In this document: positions 40,483 through 52,715 of the stretch, one piece after another
How the letters are laid out: each line of letters begins with the position of its first letter
Numbering within the stretch: the stretch's first letter is position 1
From: Sphaerotilus natans
GTDB taxonomy: Bacteria; Pseudomonadota; Gammaproteobacteria; Burkholderiales; Burkholderiaceae_C
Direction: 5' to 3'
Length of the DNA stretch: 64,000 nucleotides
NCBI RefSeq assembly: GCF_900156335.1
Contig: NZ_FTMZ01000007.1
Span: forward strand, 62,001 to 126,000
The notes under the pieces: generated by a model
The model's input: the letters and a program-made list of their open reading frames with translations, nothing else
Database searches by the model: none
What the model was told of the DNA's origin: nothing
Translations under genes and position numbers: made by a program

Positions 40483-41288
40483 GGCGCTGGCAGCAGGCCT
40501 GGCGCGACTGGCGGCGCCGCCGCGCGCTCGAGGCGCGCGCGATTCCCGACGCGCTCTGGCTGGAGACGCTGCGCGGCTGGCCCTTCCTGCGCCACCGCCC
40601 GCTCGAGGACCTGCTGAAGCTGCGCGAGATGACCTCGCTGCTGCTCGACCGCAAGGAGTTCAGCACCGCCGGCGGCCTGGTGCTCGACGACGCGATGGCG
40701 GTCGCGGTGGCCGCGCAGGCCTGCGTGCCGGTGCTGCACCTGCCCGGCGAGCTCGACTGGTACGACGGCTTCGTCGGCATCGTGCTGCACCCGTCCGAGG
40801 TGGTGGTGCCACGCCAGTGGCACGACGAGGACGGCGTGGTGCACAGCGGCGACGAGGTGCTGGCCGGCGAGGCGATCGAGGGCGGCCCGCTGATGCTGTC
40901 CTGGCAGGACGTGCGTCTGGGCGGCCGCGAGGGCCACGACGACGGGACCGACGCGGATCTCGCCTACAACGTCGTCATCCACGAGTTTGTCCATGTCATC
41001 GACATGCGCGACGGCGCGGTCGACGGCATGCCGGCGCTGCCCACGCGCGCGCAGCGCGAGCGCTGGCAGGCGGTCATGGGCGAGGCCTTCGCCCGCCATG
41101 CCGCTGAGGTCGACGCCGACCGGCCGACCTGGCTCGACCCTTATGCGGCGCAGGGGCTGGAGGAGTTCTTCCCGGTCGCGGCCGAGGCCTTCTTCGTCGC
41201 ACCGCACGGCCTGGCGCTGGAATTTCCCGAGGTCTACGCGCTGATGCGTGACTTCTTTCACCAGGATCCGCGACTTCACGCACGCTGA
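40476..41288 (+). CDS. MtfA-type zinc-dependent peptidase (M90 family)
   Basis: 270 residues. It is a cytoplasmic metallopeptidase of the MtfA/DUF980 family. The zinc motif H-E-F-V-H is at residues 169-173, followed by V-I-D and a downstream conserved [12 protein letters not shown] segment with further ligands. E. coli MtfA binds the Mlc repressor and has aminopeptidase activity; whether this one does so is unknown. The start ATG at 40476 lies inside the last codons of lpxH (7-bp overlap). It is 121 bp upstream of the rubredoxin gene. Confidence 0.9.
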   Translation: MLRRWQQAWRDWRRRRALEARAIPDALWLETLRGWPFLRHRPLEDLLKLREMTSLLLDRKEFSTAGGLVLDDAMAVAVAAQACVPVLHLPGELDWYDGFVGIVLHPSEVVVPRQWHDEDGVVHSGDEVLAGEAIEGGPLMLSWQDVRLGGREGHDDGTDADLAYNVVIHEFVHVIDMRDGAVDGMPALPTRAQRERWQAVMGEAFARHAAEVDADRPTWLDPYAAQGLEEFFPVAAEAFFVAPHGLALEFPEVYALMRDFFHQDPRLHAR

Positions 41289-41409
41289 CCTGTGCGGCGA
41301 CCCGGGGTCACGGCCTCGGACTGCGATGGGTCAAGCCGGCGCGGCGACACGCTGCCGACAATCGCGCGCTGATCTGTCCACTGTCCGACCTGTCTGCCCG
41401 GAGACCTCG

Positions 41410-41592
41410 ATGAACACCAGCCTCGCCACCGCGACCTATCTCTGCACGCTGTGCCATTTCGTCTATGACGAGGAGGTCGGCCGCCCCGAGGACGGCATCG
41501 AGCCGGGCACGCCCTGGGCTGCCGTGCCCGAAGACTGGTGCTGCCCGGAGTGCGGCGCCAGCAAGGAAGATTTCCGCCGCACCGACGCCTGA
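41410..41592 (+). CDS. Rubredoxin
   Basis: 60 residues. This small one-iron electron carrier has ligands C12-x-x-C15 and C45-P-x-C48-G. The core Y-D-E-E-V-G-x-P-E-D-G-I-x-P-G-T-P-W is typical of rubredoxin. The start ATG at 41410 follows GGAGA. It is the last gene of the plus-strand group and ends in a bidirectional terminator shared with clpA. The partner reductase is not in the window. Confidence 0.95.
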   Translation: MNTSLATATYLCTLCHFVYDEEVGRPEDGIEPGTPWAAVPEDWCCPECGASKEDFRRTDA

Positions 41593-41598
41593 AAGCAG

Positions 41599-41623
41599 AA
41601 AGGGAGCCCGCGGGCTCCCTTCT
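41599..41623. terminator. Bidirectional terminator between rubredoxin and clpA
   Basis: The palindrome AGGGAGCCCGCGGGCTCCCT (41601-41620) is flanked by A-rich bases on the left and TCTTC on the right. It sits between two convergent genes and can serve both. Confidence 0.75.
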
Positions 41624-41648
41624 TCATGTTCGGGCCAGACCGCTGGAC

Positions 41649-43960
<2,312 letters not shown>

Positions 43961-43964
<4 letters not shown>

Positions 43965-44314
43965 GCGACCTCCAAAATGCACTGGAGCGGGTGCCCCGCC
44001 CTCCGTGCCGCTGCCAGAACCAATTCGACCTTCGTCGCGGCGACATCGCGGGTATACACCCCGCAGACCGCCCGCCCCTCATGATGGATCTTCAGCATGA
44101 TCTGGGTGGCGGCATCGATGTCATGGTGGAAATGCTGCTGCAGGACCATCACCACGAATTCCATCGGGGTGTAATCGTCGTTCAGCATGACGACTTGATA
44201 GGAACGTGGCGGCTCCACGCGCTGGAGCAGGCGCTCCTCGACAACTGAGCCCTGTCCGTCATCGGGCGGGCCGGGGGGAAAGGGATTCGATCCGTCAGGC
44301 GTGTTGCTGGCCAT
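43961..44314 (-). CDS. clpS: ATP-dependent Clp protease adaptor ClpS
   Basis: 117 residues. ClpS delivers N-degron proteins to ClpAP. The core [15 protein letters not shown] and the residues forming the N-end pocket (M-L-K-I-H-H-E-G and G-V-Y-T-R-D-V-A) are intact. I use the ATG at 44314 (M-A-S-N-T-P), which resembles other betaproteobacterial starts; an in-frame ATG at 44323 is also possible. It is divergent from the cold-shock gene. Confidence 0.94.
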
Positions 44315-44510
44315 GGAAAACATTCTATAGATCGGCGGGGATGTGCGCTGAAGACCCGGACAACCCGATCTTCGCACTGCCGGGCAGATCCGGGATTTGC
44401 GACCCGCGCCACCGTCGCCCGCCCGGCGCGGGCCGGCATCGCCCCTGGGGAAAACCGCCATTGGTTCACGCTTCGCACCGCAAGCCGGATCTGGCAGAGC
44501 TGACAGATTC

Positions 44511-44539
44511 TTGACACATAAGACCTCTATCTACAGAAT
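44511..44539 (+). promoter_or_regulatory. Sigma-70 promoter of the cold-shock gene
   Basis: A perfect -35 TTGACA (44511-44516), exactly 17 nt, then CAGAAT (44534-44539). The predicted start is near 44546, giving a leader of about 40 nt with an AGAGGAG ribosome-binding site before the GTG start at 44587. Confidence 0.65.
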
Positions 44540-44586
44540 CCGACTGAAACTATTGGGTTTTTTGTTGGGAAAGAGGAGAAAAATTA

Positions 44587-44865
44587 GTGGCTACCGGACT
44601 CGTCAAGTGGTTCAATGACGTCAAGGGCTTTGGCTTCATCCAGCCCGCCGAAGGTGGCGAAGATGTCTTCGCGCACTTTTCCGCCATCCAGATGGAGGGC
44701 TTTCGCACCCTGAAGCAGGGCGCGCAGGTCAGCTTCGATCTGGTCGACGGCCCCAAGGGTCGCCTGGCCCACAACATCTGCCAGATCGACCCGCCACCCG
44801 GCCGGGGCCAGACAAGCACGCGCACCGAAGAGCCGGCAGCGGTGGAAAACACAGCCGCCGCCTGA
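44587..44865 (+). CDS. Cold-shock domain protein
   Basis: 92 residues. It is a CspA-family nucleic-acid chaperone. The RNP1 motif K-G-F-G-F-I-Q (residues ~13-19) and the RNP2 motif V-F-A-H-F (residues ~27-31) are intact. The core of about 68 residues has a 20-25-residue Thr/Glu/Ala-rich tail not found in minimal Csps. It starts with GTG, supported by an AGAGGAG Shine-Dalgarno about 9 nt upstream. Cold induction cannot be judged from the short leader. Confidence 0.94.
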   Translation: MATGLVKWFNDVKGFGFIQPAEGGEDVFAHFSAIQMEGFRTLKQGAQVSFDLVDGPKGRLAHNICQIDPPPGRGQTSTRTEEPAAVENTAAA

Positions 44866-44885
44866 GCCCTCAGGCCAGACAGAAA

Positions 44886-44912
44886 AAGGCCCGCGAATGC
44901 GGGCCTTCTTTC
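44886..44912. terminator. Bidirectional terminator between the cold-shock gene and icd
   Basis: A 9-bp stem AAGGCCCGC / GCGGGCCTT with a GAAT loop. It is followed by CTTTCT on the plus strand and by UUUUUCU on the minus strand. It lies between two convergent genes. Confidence 0.85.
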
Positions 44913-44944
44913 TCGGTGCAACGCGCGCAGGGCGCGCGGCGTCA

Positions 44945-46201
<1,257 letters not shown>

Positions 46202-46323
46202 GGTGGGTCCGGTCTCGTGGCTTGTTTCGAACAGGGAATGGGGCGGAAAGCGTGAGATTTTCGGGTCTCGGTGCGCCCGGTGATTCTAGGCATGCCGGCC
46301 CGGCGCCGCATCCGCGGCAATGC

Positions 46324-47061
46324 TCAGCTGCACCAGGCGATCAACGCCTCGGCCCAGGGACCGTGGCCGAACAGCGACCAGCCCGACAGCAGCATGACCG
46401 CCAGCCCGGACAGGCGCAGCGGCAAGGTCGCGCGCAGATCGCCCGGACCGCTCGCCGCGCCGGAACGCCGCAGCGCGGCCGGCAGCAGCCGCAGCCACAG
46501 CGCCGGCCCCAGCAGCAGCGCCGCGCTGCTGGCCAGCGCGAAGACGGCCATGACCGCCGCGCCCTCCAGCGGCGAGGACGCCACCGCCGCCAGCAGCAGC
46601 GCCGCATGCAGCAGGCCGCAGGGCAGCGCCGGCCACAGCAGGCCGACCCCGGCGGCCTTGAGCTCGCCCGGCATCGCGATGCGCCGCGTGCCTTCGGGCA
46701 GTTCGGGCCGGGCCGCGCCCTGCTGCTCGATCCAGGCCTCCAGCGCGGCGGGCAAGCGCCCGCGCAGCAGCAGCCACAGGCCGATCATCACCATGAACAG
46801 CTGCAGCCCGGTCCAGAGCGGTCGCAGCCAGCCCGCCACCTCGGCCAGCCAGCGCAGCCCGCCGACGATCGAGGCCGCCGCCGCACCCGCCAGCGCATAG
46901 GCCAGCAGCCGCCCGGCCAGCAGCCCCAGCGAGCCGCGCACTGGCGCCTGCGGCGTGCAGCGCCGTGCCACCGCCGCACATCCGGCCGCGCACATCGCCG
47001 CGCAGTGCGGCGTGCCGGCCAGGCCCATCAGTGCCGCCGTCAGCAGCAGCGCACCTGTCAT
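46324..47061 (-). CDS. SafE/UreH-like membrane protein next to hemN
   Basis: 245 residues with six or so membrane helices. It belongs to the sulfite-exporter TauE/SafE-UreH superfamily. A G-T-P-H-C-A-A-M-C-A-A-G-C motif in the first helix looks like a metal-binding H-C-x-x-M-C site, as seen in heavy-metal-handling members of this family near cbb3 oxidase genes. Its ATG follows the hemN stop directly (TGAATG), so it is co-translated with hemN. Metal or heme handling for cytochrome oxidase assembly is an inference from location and motif; the substrate is unknown. Confidence 0.8.
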   Translation of the reverse strand: MTGALLLTAALMGLAGTPHCAAMCAAGCAAVARRCTPQAPVRGSLGLLAGRLLAYALAGAAAASIVGGLRWLAEVAGWLRPLWTGLQLFMVMIGLWLLLRGRLPAALEAWIEQQGAARPELPEGTRRIAMPGELKAAGVGLLWPALPCGLLHAALLLAAVASSPLEGAAVMAVFALASSAALLLGPALWLRLLPAALRRSGAASGPGDLRATLPLRLSGLAVMLLSGWSLFGHGPWAEALIAWCS

Positions 47062-48498
47062 TCAGATCACCTTGGAGAAGCGCTCCCGGTTGCGGTCGGC
47101 CCGCAGGTGACGATCGAAGACCATCGCGACCGAGCGGACGAAGTACCAGCCCAGCGGCGTGACCTCCAGCCCGTCCGCGCTCAGCATCACCAGCCCGTCA
47201 CGGGCCAGATCCTCGAGCGCCTCGATCTCGGCGGCGAAATACGAGCGCACGTCGATCAGATGGGCCAGCGCGACCGACTCGTAGCTGAGCCGGCCATGGC
47301 ACATGATCGACATGATCACCGCGCGCCGCACCAGGTCGTCGCGCGTCAGCGCCAGGCCGCGCACCACCGGAAGCTGGTTGGAACGCAGCGCATCGTAATA
47401 CTCGTCGAGCGTCTTGGCGTTCTGGCTGTAGCAAGGCCCCACCCGGGAGATCGCCGACACGCCCAGGCCGATCAGGTCGCAGTCGGGCTGCGTGCTGTAG
47501 CCCTGGAAGTTGCGGTGCAGCCGTCCCTGGCGCTTGGCCTGGGCGAGCGGGTCGTCCGGCAGCGCGAAGTGATCCATGCCGATGTACTGGTAGCCGTGGC
47601 TGACGAAGCCGGCCAGCGCCTGCGCCAGCATGCCCACGCGCTGGCCGCCGCTGGGCAGCTCGGCCGGCTCGATGCGGCGCTGCGGCTTGAAGCGGGTCGG
47701 CAGGTGCGCATAGCCGTACATCGCGATGCGATCCGGCCGCAGGCCCGCCACCTGGCGCACCGTGCGCTCGAAGCTCTCGGGCGTCTGGCGCGGCAGGCCG
47801 TAGATCAGGTCGACATTGATCGATTCGAAGCCGAGCTCGCGCGCATCGCGCATCAGCGCCTCGACCTGCTCGAAGGGCTGGATGCGGTGCACCGCCTGCT
47901 GGACCTGGGCGTCGAAGTCCTGCACGCCGAAGGAGACGCGGTTCAGCCCGAGCGCACGCAGATGCTCCAGACGCTGGCGGGTGACGGTGCGCGGGTCGAT
48001 CTCGATCGAGAACTCGCCCTTGGGCAGCAGCTCGAAGCGCACGCGGATCGCCGCCATCAGCCGCGACAGCTCCTCGTCGCTCAGGAAGGTCGGCGTGCCG
48101 CCACCGAAATGCAGCTGCGAGACCTGCACCCGCTCGCCCAGCGCGTCGGCCGCCAGCGCCATCTCGTGCTCGAGCGCATCCAGGTAGGCTGCAGCCCGGC
48201 CGTGGTCGCGGGTGACGATCTTGTTGCAGGCGCAGTAGTAGCAGACCGACTCGCAGAACGGCACATGGATGTAGAGCGACAGCGGTGCGCCCGCCCCGCC
48301 AACCCCGCCCATGTCATGCCGCTGGGCCAGCGCCTGCAGGAAATGCTCGGCGGTGAAGGCCTCGACGAAGCGGTCGGCGGTCGGATAGGAGGTGTAGCGC
48401 GGACCGGGTCGGTCCATCCGGTGCAGCAGTTCGTCAGTCAGAACGGGCTCGGCCTGCAGGCCGCTGCCGCGGGTCGGGTGGAGAGTCGGGTGGTCCAT
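47062..48498 (-). CDS. hemN: Oxygen-independent coproporphyrinogen III oxidase
   Basis: 478 residues. HemN is a radical-SAM enzyme that makes protoporphyrinogen IX without oxygen, supplying heme for the cbb3 oxidase at low oxygen. The cluster motif C82-x-x-x-C86-x-x-C89 is followed by C91, inside H-V-P-F-C-E-S-V-C-Y-Y-C-A-C. The substrate-binding F-G-G-G-T-P-T segment and the C-terminal HemN domain are complete. It is divergent from fnr (174 bp apart), and an FNR-type box lies 36-49 nt upstream of its start codon. Confidence 0.96.
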   Translation of the reverse strand: MDHPTLHPTRGSGLQAEPVLTDELLHRMDRPGPRYTSYPTADRFVEAFTAEHFLQALAQRHDMGGVGGAGAPLSLYIHVPFCESVCYYCACNKIVTRDHGRAAAYLDALEHEMALAADALGERVQVSQLHFGGGTPTFLSDEELSRLMAAIRVRFELLPKGEFSIEIDPRTVTRQRLEHLRALGLNRVSFGVQDFDAQVQQAVHRIQPFEQVEALMRDARELGFESINVDLIYGLPRQTPESFERTVRQVAGLRPDRIAMYGYAHLPTRFKPQRRIEPAELPSGGQRVGMLAQALAGFVSHGYQYIGMDHFALPDDPLAQAKRQGRLHRNFQGYSTQPDCDLIGLGVSAISRVGPCYSQNAKTLDEYYDALRSNQLPVVRGLALTRDDLVRRAVIMSIMCHGRLSYESVALAHLIDVRSYFAAEIEALEDLARDGLVMLSADGLEVTPLGWYFVRSVAMVFDRHLRADRNRERFSKVI

Positions 48499-48533
48499 GG
48501 GCGCACACTGTGCCGCCTGAGGCCCGGCGGACC

Positions 48534-48575
48534 TTGACGCAGCTCAAGCGTGCTGCAGGACACATCCCCAAGAAT
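48534..48575 (+). promoter_or_regulatory. FNR box and -10 of fnr (class II architecture)
   Basis: The box TTGAC-GCAG-CTCAA (48534-48547) matches 8 of 10 bases of TTGAT-N4-ATCAA. After exactly 22 nt comes AAGAAT (48570-48575), placing the box at about -41.5 from a start near 48582. This is the same geometry as upstream of ccoN and ccoI. It suggests fnr autoregulation. The box might also act on hemN, but no -10 lies at the right distance in that direction. Confidence 0.5.
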
Positions 48576-48672
48576 CGGCTGCGATTGATCGGATCGAGAG
48601 CCTTCGGCCTCAGAATGGGGCTCGAGCGGAAGCGAGTCCGGATCCGCATCGACACCCAACGCCTTTTTCGCC

Positions 48673-49410
48673 ATGCACGACACCACGACGTCCCCCCGCC
48701 TTGACGCGCTCAAGGTCGCCTGCTCCGCCTGCAATCTGCGCGAGCTGTGCCTGCCGGTCGGCCTGTCGGACGAAGAGCTGTCCTCGATCGACGACATCAT
48801 CGGCACCCGCCGGACCGTGCGCCGCGGCGAGAGCCTGTTCCATGCCGGCGAGGCCTTCACCGCGCTCTATGCGGTGCGCACCGGCTTCTTCAAGACCGTC
48901 GTGTCGGCCGTGGATGGCCGCGAGCAGGTCACCGGCTTCCAGATGGCCGGCGAGCTGATCGGCCTGGACGGCATCAGCACCGACCACCACTCCTGCGACG
49001 CCATCGCCCTGGAGGACTCGCAGGTCTGCATGATTCCCTACAGCCAGCTCGAGACGCTCTCGCGGGAAGTCACGCTGCTGCAGCACCAGTTCCACAAGAT
49101 CATGAGCCGCGAGATCGTGCGCGACCATGGCGTGATGCTGCTGCTGGGGTCGATGCGCGCCGAGGAACGCCTGGCGGCCTTCCTGCTGAACCTGACACAG
49201 CGACTGCAGGCGCGCGGCTTCTCGGCCTCGGCGCTGGTGCTGCGCATGACCCGCGAGGAGATCGGCAGCTACCTGGGCCTGAAGCTGGAGACGGTCAGCC
49301 GCACCTTCTCGAAGTTCCAGGAGGAAGGCATCCTGGAGGTCAAGCAGCGCGACATCCGCATCCTCGATCAGAACGCGCTGCAGCGGGTGGTCAACGCCGC
49401 GAACTGCTGA
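48673..49410 (+). CDS. fnr: FNR-type oxygen-sensing transcription regulator
   Basis: 245 residues, CRP/FNR family. Cysteines C17, C20, C26 and C108 correspond to the four ligands of the oxygen-labile [4Fe-4S] cluster in E. coli FNR. The recognition helix has E206-T-V-S209-R210, the combination that reads TTGAT half-sites. The protein would dimerise and bind DNA only at low oxygen. It lies between hemN and the cco genes, its likely targets, and has an FNR box in its own promoter. Confidence 0.95.
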   Translation: MHDTTTSPRLDALKVACSACNLRELCLPVGLSDEELSSIDDIIGTRRTVRRGESLFHAGEAFTALYAVRTGFFKTVVSAVDGREQVTGFQMAGELIGLDGISTDHHSCDAIALEDSQVCMIPYSQLETLSREVTLLQHQFHKIMSREIVRDHGVMLLLGSMRAEERLAAFLLNLTQRLQARGFSASALVLRMTREEIGSYLGLKLETVSRTFSKFQEEGILEVKQRDIRILDQNALQRVVNAANC

Positions 49411-49419
49411 GACCGCTGC

Positions 49420-49441
49420 GCCGGGCCACAGACGGCCCGGC
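49420..49441. terminator. GC hairpin between convergent fnr and the cco operon end
   Basis: GCCGGGCC / GGCCCGGC, an 8-bp all-GC stem with a 6-nt loop, 9 nt after the fnr stop. There is no T-run on either side, so it is a probable but unproven shared terminator. Confidence 0.45.
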
Positions 49442-49448
49442 AACGCAC

Positions 49449-49778
49449 TCAAGGCGCCGGAGGCCGATCGCCCGTCGGGCTGTCCTCGCCCATCACCAGC
49501 TGCGTCATCGCGCTGGCCAGCGCGATCAGCACCCAGAACAGCAGGAAGGCGACCGAGTAGATCGTCGTCGCGTCGGCCTCGGCCACCGGGCCGCCCATCC
49601 AGCGCAGGTCGGCCGGATCGACCATCGAGAAGACCAGCATCTCGACGACGCCGGCCATCAGGAAGGACGGCCACAGCACGGCCGGCCAGCGACGCTCGCG
49701 CGCCGAGGCCGCGGGCTGGACCTCCGCCCCGCCCTCGAACACCGGCGAACCGTCATGCTCGAGCGGGTCGGTCTTCAT
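49449..49778 (-). CDS. Small membrane protein at the end of the cco maturation genes
   Basis: 109 residues, not recognised as a named family. A charged N-terminus of ~33 residues (M-K-T-D-P-L-E-H-D-G-S) is followed by two hydrophobic helices (~34-54 and ~72-94) and a short tail. Its ATG overlaps the ccoH stop (ATGA), so it is translated with ccoH. Position suggests a role in cbb3 oxidase assembly or stability, but no motif supports a specific function. The frame is open far upstream only as a shadow of ccoG. Confidence 0.75.
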   Translation of the reverse strand: MKTDPLEHDGSPVFEGGAEVQPAASARERRWPAVLWPSFLMAGVVEMLVFSMVDPADLRWMGGPVAEADATTIYSVAFLLFWVLIALASAMTQLVMGEDSPTGDRPPAP

Positions 49779-50038
49779 TTGACGCCCCCGGTGGCGGCAT
49801 GGTTGCGCCCCTGTATGGCCGGCGCGTTGGCGGCCTGATCGGCCGAGACATGCTCGGCCGTCTGGATGACAGGATCGGGATTCTTCAGCGCCAGGGTCAG
49901 CGTCGCGAAGCTGGCCGCGACGACGACCAGCGGCCCGCCGACCACCAGCCACATCATCTTGAAGCGCCACCACGGCCGCGGATCGTCGACCGGGGCGGAA
50001 GCGGGGGTGGGGGTGGAATTCGCAGGGGTTCGACTCAT
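49775..50038 (-). CDS. ccoH: FixH/CcoH family cbb3 oxidase assembly protein
   Basis: 87 residues. It has one membrane helix (residues ~27-50, after W-W-R-F-K-M-M-W) and a short periplasmic part. That is shorter than classic CcoH/FixH of ~150 residues, so it looks like the compact betaproteobacterial form. CcoH is needed for stable cbb3 assembly. It lies 12 bp downstream of ccoG and overlaps the next small gene by 4 bases. The assignment rests on position and the W-W-R-F-K-M-M-W helix start. Confidence 0.75.
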   Translation of the reverse strand: MSRTPANSTPTPASAPVDDPRPWWRFKMMWLVVGGPLVVVAASFATLTLALKNPDPVIQTAEHVSADQAANAPAIQGRNHAATGGVK

Positions 50039-50050
50039 GCGGAGATCTCC

Positions 50051-51541
50051 TCAGCGCGGAATGATGAAGGTCGACTTCTCGCGCACGACCAGAGGCGCCG
50101 GATCCTGAGCATCGACACGCGCGATGTCGAAGTGTATTTCGTGCGAGCCCGGTCCGGCTTCGGCTGCCGCCTCCGGTTGAACCCGGACAGACACCGTCAC
50201 CCAGCGGGCTTCGGCCGCGCCGACCTCGATCTCCGTGGCCGGATCGACCGTGACACCGCTCAGGCCGCTCACGCCCAGGCGGTAGCGATGCGGCTGCTCG
50301 CCGGCATTCATCACCTGCAGGCGATAGACGTTTTCGATCTGCCCTTCGTCGACGATGCGTGCCAGCGAGGCACGATCCCGGATCACGTCGACCCGGAACG
50401 GCGTGCGCATCCAGATGCTCGCCCCGACCGCCGCCACGATCAGCACCAGGATCACGGTGTAGATCAGCACCCGCGGACGCAGCACGCGGCGCCACATCTG
50501 CGCACGGGTGAAATGCTCCTTCAGGCCGTTCTGCGTCGCGTAGCGGATCAGGCCGCGCGGGTAGTTCATCTTGTCCATGATGCCGTCGCAGGCATCGATG
50601 CAGGCGGCGCAGCCGATGCACTCGTACTGCAGGCCGTTGCGGATGTCGATGCCGGTCGGGCAGACCTGCACGCACACGCCACAGTCGACGCAGTCGCCCA
50701 GGCCCTTGCTCTTCGGGTCGACCTTCTTGCCCCGCGAGCCGCGCGGGTCGCCGCGCTCGGCGTCGTAGCTGATGATCAGCGTGTCCTTGTCGAACATCGC
50801 GCTCTGGAAGCGCGCGTACGGGCACATGTACTTGCAGACCTGCTCGCGCATGAAGCCGGCATTGCCCCAGGTCGCGAAGGCGTAGAACAGCACCCAGAAC
50901 CATTCCCACGGGCCGAAGCCGAAGGTCATCGCCTCGGCCGCCAGCGTGTGGATGGGGGTGAAGTAGCCGACGAAGGTGAAGCCCGTCCACAGCGCGAACA
51001 GCACCCACACCAGATGCTTGGCGCCCTTGCGGCGGATCTTCTCGGCCGTCCACGGGCCGGCGTCGAGCTTCATCCGCTGGGCGCGGTCGCCCTCGAAGCG
51101 GTGCTCGAACCACAGGAAGATCTCGGTGTAGACCGTCTGCGGGCAGGCGTAGCCGCACCACAGTCGCCCGCCCACCGCGGTGAACAGGAACAGCCCGTAG
51201 GCGGAGATGATCAGCAGTCCGGTCAGGTAGATCAGGTCCTGCGGATACAGCACCAGACCGAACAGGTAGAAGCGCCGGCTGACCAGATCGAACAGCACCG
51301 CCTGGCGGTCGTTCCACATCAGCCAGGGCAGGCCGTAGAAGACGATCTGCGTGAGCCACACCAGGGCCCAGCGCCACTTCGCGAAATAGCCGCTGACGGC
51401 GCGCGGATAGATCTTCTTCGACTTCTGATAAAGCGAGACGGTCCTGGCGGCTGCCGACTCGGCAGCCGGCGCAGGACCGGCGGAGGCAGAGGCCACGGAG
51501 GGCGAGGGAATGGGCGAAGCGCCCGTCTTGCTGGTATCCAT
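50051..51541 (-). CDS. ccoG: Cytochrome c oxidase accessory protein CcoG
   Basis: 496 residues. It is an inner-membrane polyferredoxin (RdxA/FixG) that acts in Cu(II) reduction for cbb3 assembly. Membrane helices flank a ferredoxin core with C-V-D-C-G-V-C-V-Q-V-C-P and C-I-G-C-A-A-C-I-D-A-C. G-R-L-W-C-G-Y-A-C-P-Q-T and C-K-Y-M-C-P-Y provide extra cysteines. The C-terminal third is an Ig-like periplasmic domain. I chose the ATG at 51541 (TGAGG upstream). It lies 32 bp downstream of ccoP. Confidence 0.95.
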   Translation of the reverse strand: MDTSKTGASPIPSPSVASASAGPAPAAESAAARTVSLYQKSKKIYPRAVSGYFAKWRWALVWLTQIVFYGLPWLMWNDRQAVLFDLVSRRFYLFGLVLYPQDLIYLTGLLIISAYGLFLFTAVGGRLWCGYACPQTVYTEIFLWFEHRFEGDRAQRMKLDAGPWTAEKIRRKGAKHLVWVLFALWTGFTFVGYFTPIHTLAAEAMTFGFGPWEWFWVLFYAFATWGNAGFMREQVCKYMCPYARFQSAMFDKDTLIISYDAERGDPRGSRGKKVDPKSKGLGDCVDCGVCVQVCPTGIDIRNGLQYECIGCAACIDACDGIMDKMNYPRGLIRYATQNGLKEHFTRAQMWRRVLRPRVLIYTVILVLIVAAVGASIWMRTPFRVDVIRDRASLARIVDEGQIENVYRLQVMNAGEQPHRYRLGVSGLSGVTVDPATEIEVGAAEARWVTVSVRVQPEAAAEAGPGSHEIHFDIARVDAQDPAPLVVREKSTFIIPR

Positions 51542-51573
51542 GGCCTCAGTTTTAACCCAGGACAAGCCCGGGG

Positions 51574-52518
51574 TTATTGCGCTTTCGCATCCCCTGCGGG
51601 AGCGAGCGCGGTCTGCTTGTCACCCTTGTGCGACAGGCTCCAGACATAGGCGGCGAGCACCTTGATCTGTTCCGGCGACAGGCGGCTGGCGTGCTGCGGC
51701 ATGACGTTGGTCTTGCCGTTGTTGATCATCGCGATCACGGCAGCCTCGCCCCAGCCGTGCAGCCAGACCTTGTCGGTCAGGTTCGGCGCGCCCATGGCCT
51801 GCATGCCCTTGCCATCGGCACCGTGGCAGGCAGCGCAGGCACCGAACTTGCTCTTGCCCAGCTGCGCGCGGATCGAGTCATGCGCGCTGCCCGACAGGCT
51901 CAGCACATAGTTGGCGACGTTCTTGACGTCCTCGGCCGAGCCGACCGCCGCGGCCATCGGGGGCATCATGCCCTGACGGCCTTCGGCGATGGTCTTGGCG
52001 ATGTAGTCGACGCCGGTGCCGCCGAGCCAGTCGTTGTCCGTCAGGTTCGGGAAGCTCTTGCCGCCGCGCGCGTCGGAGCCGTGGCAGCCGGCGCAGTTGT
52101 TGACGAACAGACGCTCGCCGATGCCCATGGCCTTCGTGTCAGCCGCCAGCGCTTCCGGCGTCATCGTCATGAAGCCGGCGTAGATCGGCGCCATCGCCTC
52201 GCGGGCCTTGGCATGCTCGGCCTCGAGCTGACCCTTGGACGACCAGTTCAGCACACCCTTGCTGCCGCCCAGGCCCGGGTAGAGCGTCAGGTAGGTGGCA
52301 GCGAACACCACCGTGATGATGAACAGGCCCATCCACCAGCGCGGCAGCGGATTGTTCATCTCCTTGAGGTCTTCGTCCCACACATGGCCGGTCGAATTGT
52401 CGTCCGCCATGACGGTGCGCTTGCTGGCCACCGCCAGCACGAACACGCAGAACACCAGTCCGCCCACAACGATCGCGATGATGTACCACGACCAGAAACT
52501 CGAAATGAAGTCACTCAC
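51574..52518 (-). CDS. ccoP: cbb3-type cytochrome c oxidase subunit III (CcoP)
   Basis: 314 residues. CcoP is the diheme c-type subunit that brings electrons into the oxidase. Two N-terminal membrane helices (~8-30 and ~62-80) precede two heme-c domains, with C142-A-G-C145-H and C228-A-A-C231-H. Downstream methionine ligands lie in G-M-M-P-P-M and in N-V-M-P-Q-H. Its start overlaps the ccoQ stop by 8 bases. It ends 32 bp before ccoG. Confidence 0.96.
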   Translation of the reverse strand: MSDFISSFWSWYIIAIVVGGLVFCVFVLAVASKRTVMADDNSTGHVWDEDLKEMNNPLPRWWMGLFIITVVFAATYLTLYPGLGGSKGVLNWSSKGQLEAEHAKAREAMAPIYAGFMTMTPEALAADTKAMGIGERLFVNNCAGCHGSDARGGKSFPNLTDNDWLGGTGVDYIAKTIAEGRQGMMPPMAAAVGSAEDVKNVANYVLSLSGSAHDSIRAQLGKSKFGACAACHGADGKGMQAMGAPNLTDKVWLHGWGEAAVIAMINNGKTNVMPQHASRLSPEQIKVLAAYVWSLSHKGDKQTALAPAGDAKAQ

Positions 52519-52699
52519 GGGTGCCTCCGTTGCTTGTGCTTGTCTTGAGGTCAGCCGGCTCGTCGCCTTCGAGCGCGAGCGACGCGGCCTCGTCGAAGGC
52601 CGATCGGTTGCGGCTGGAATAGGCCCAGGCGACGATGCCCAGGAAGAGGATCAGGAAGAAGACGGTGACGAGACTGCGGAGGTCGTTGACGATGTCCAT
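52511..52699 (-). CDS. ccoQ: cbb3-type cytochrome c oxidase subunit IV (CcoQ)
   Basis: 62 residues. It has a single membrane helix (residues ~8-28) followed by the typical Y-S-S-R-N-R-S-A-F-D-E-A-A segment of CcoQ/FixQ. CcoQ stabilises the oxidase complex. The start ATG at 52699 is 16 bp after ccoO, and it overlaps ccoP by 8 bases. Confidence 0.93.
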   Translation of the reverse strand: MDIVNDLRSLVTVFFLILFLGIVAWAYSSRNRSAFDEAASLALEGDEPADLKTSTSNGGTRE

Positions 52700-52715
52700 G
52701 ACGCTCCTCCTCCGG

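Noticed and set aside
48534-48547. The fnr-hemN box as an activator site for hemN
   Set aside because: In the hemN direction no -10-like hexamer lies 22 nt from the box. The evidence favours fnr; a role for hemN remains possible but unsupported.
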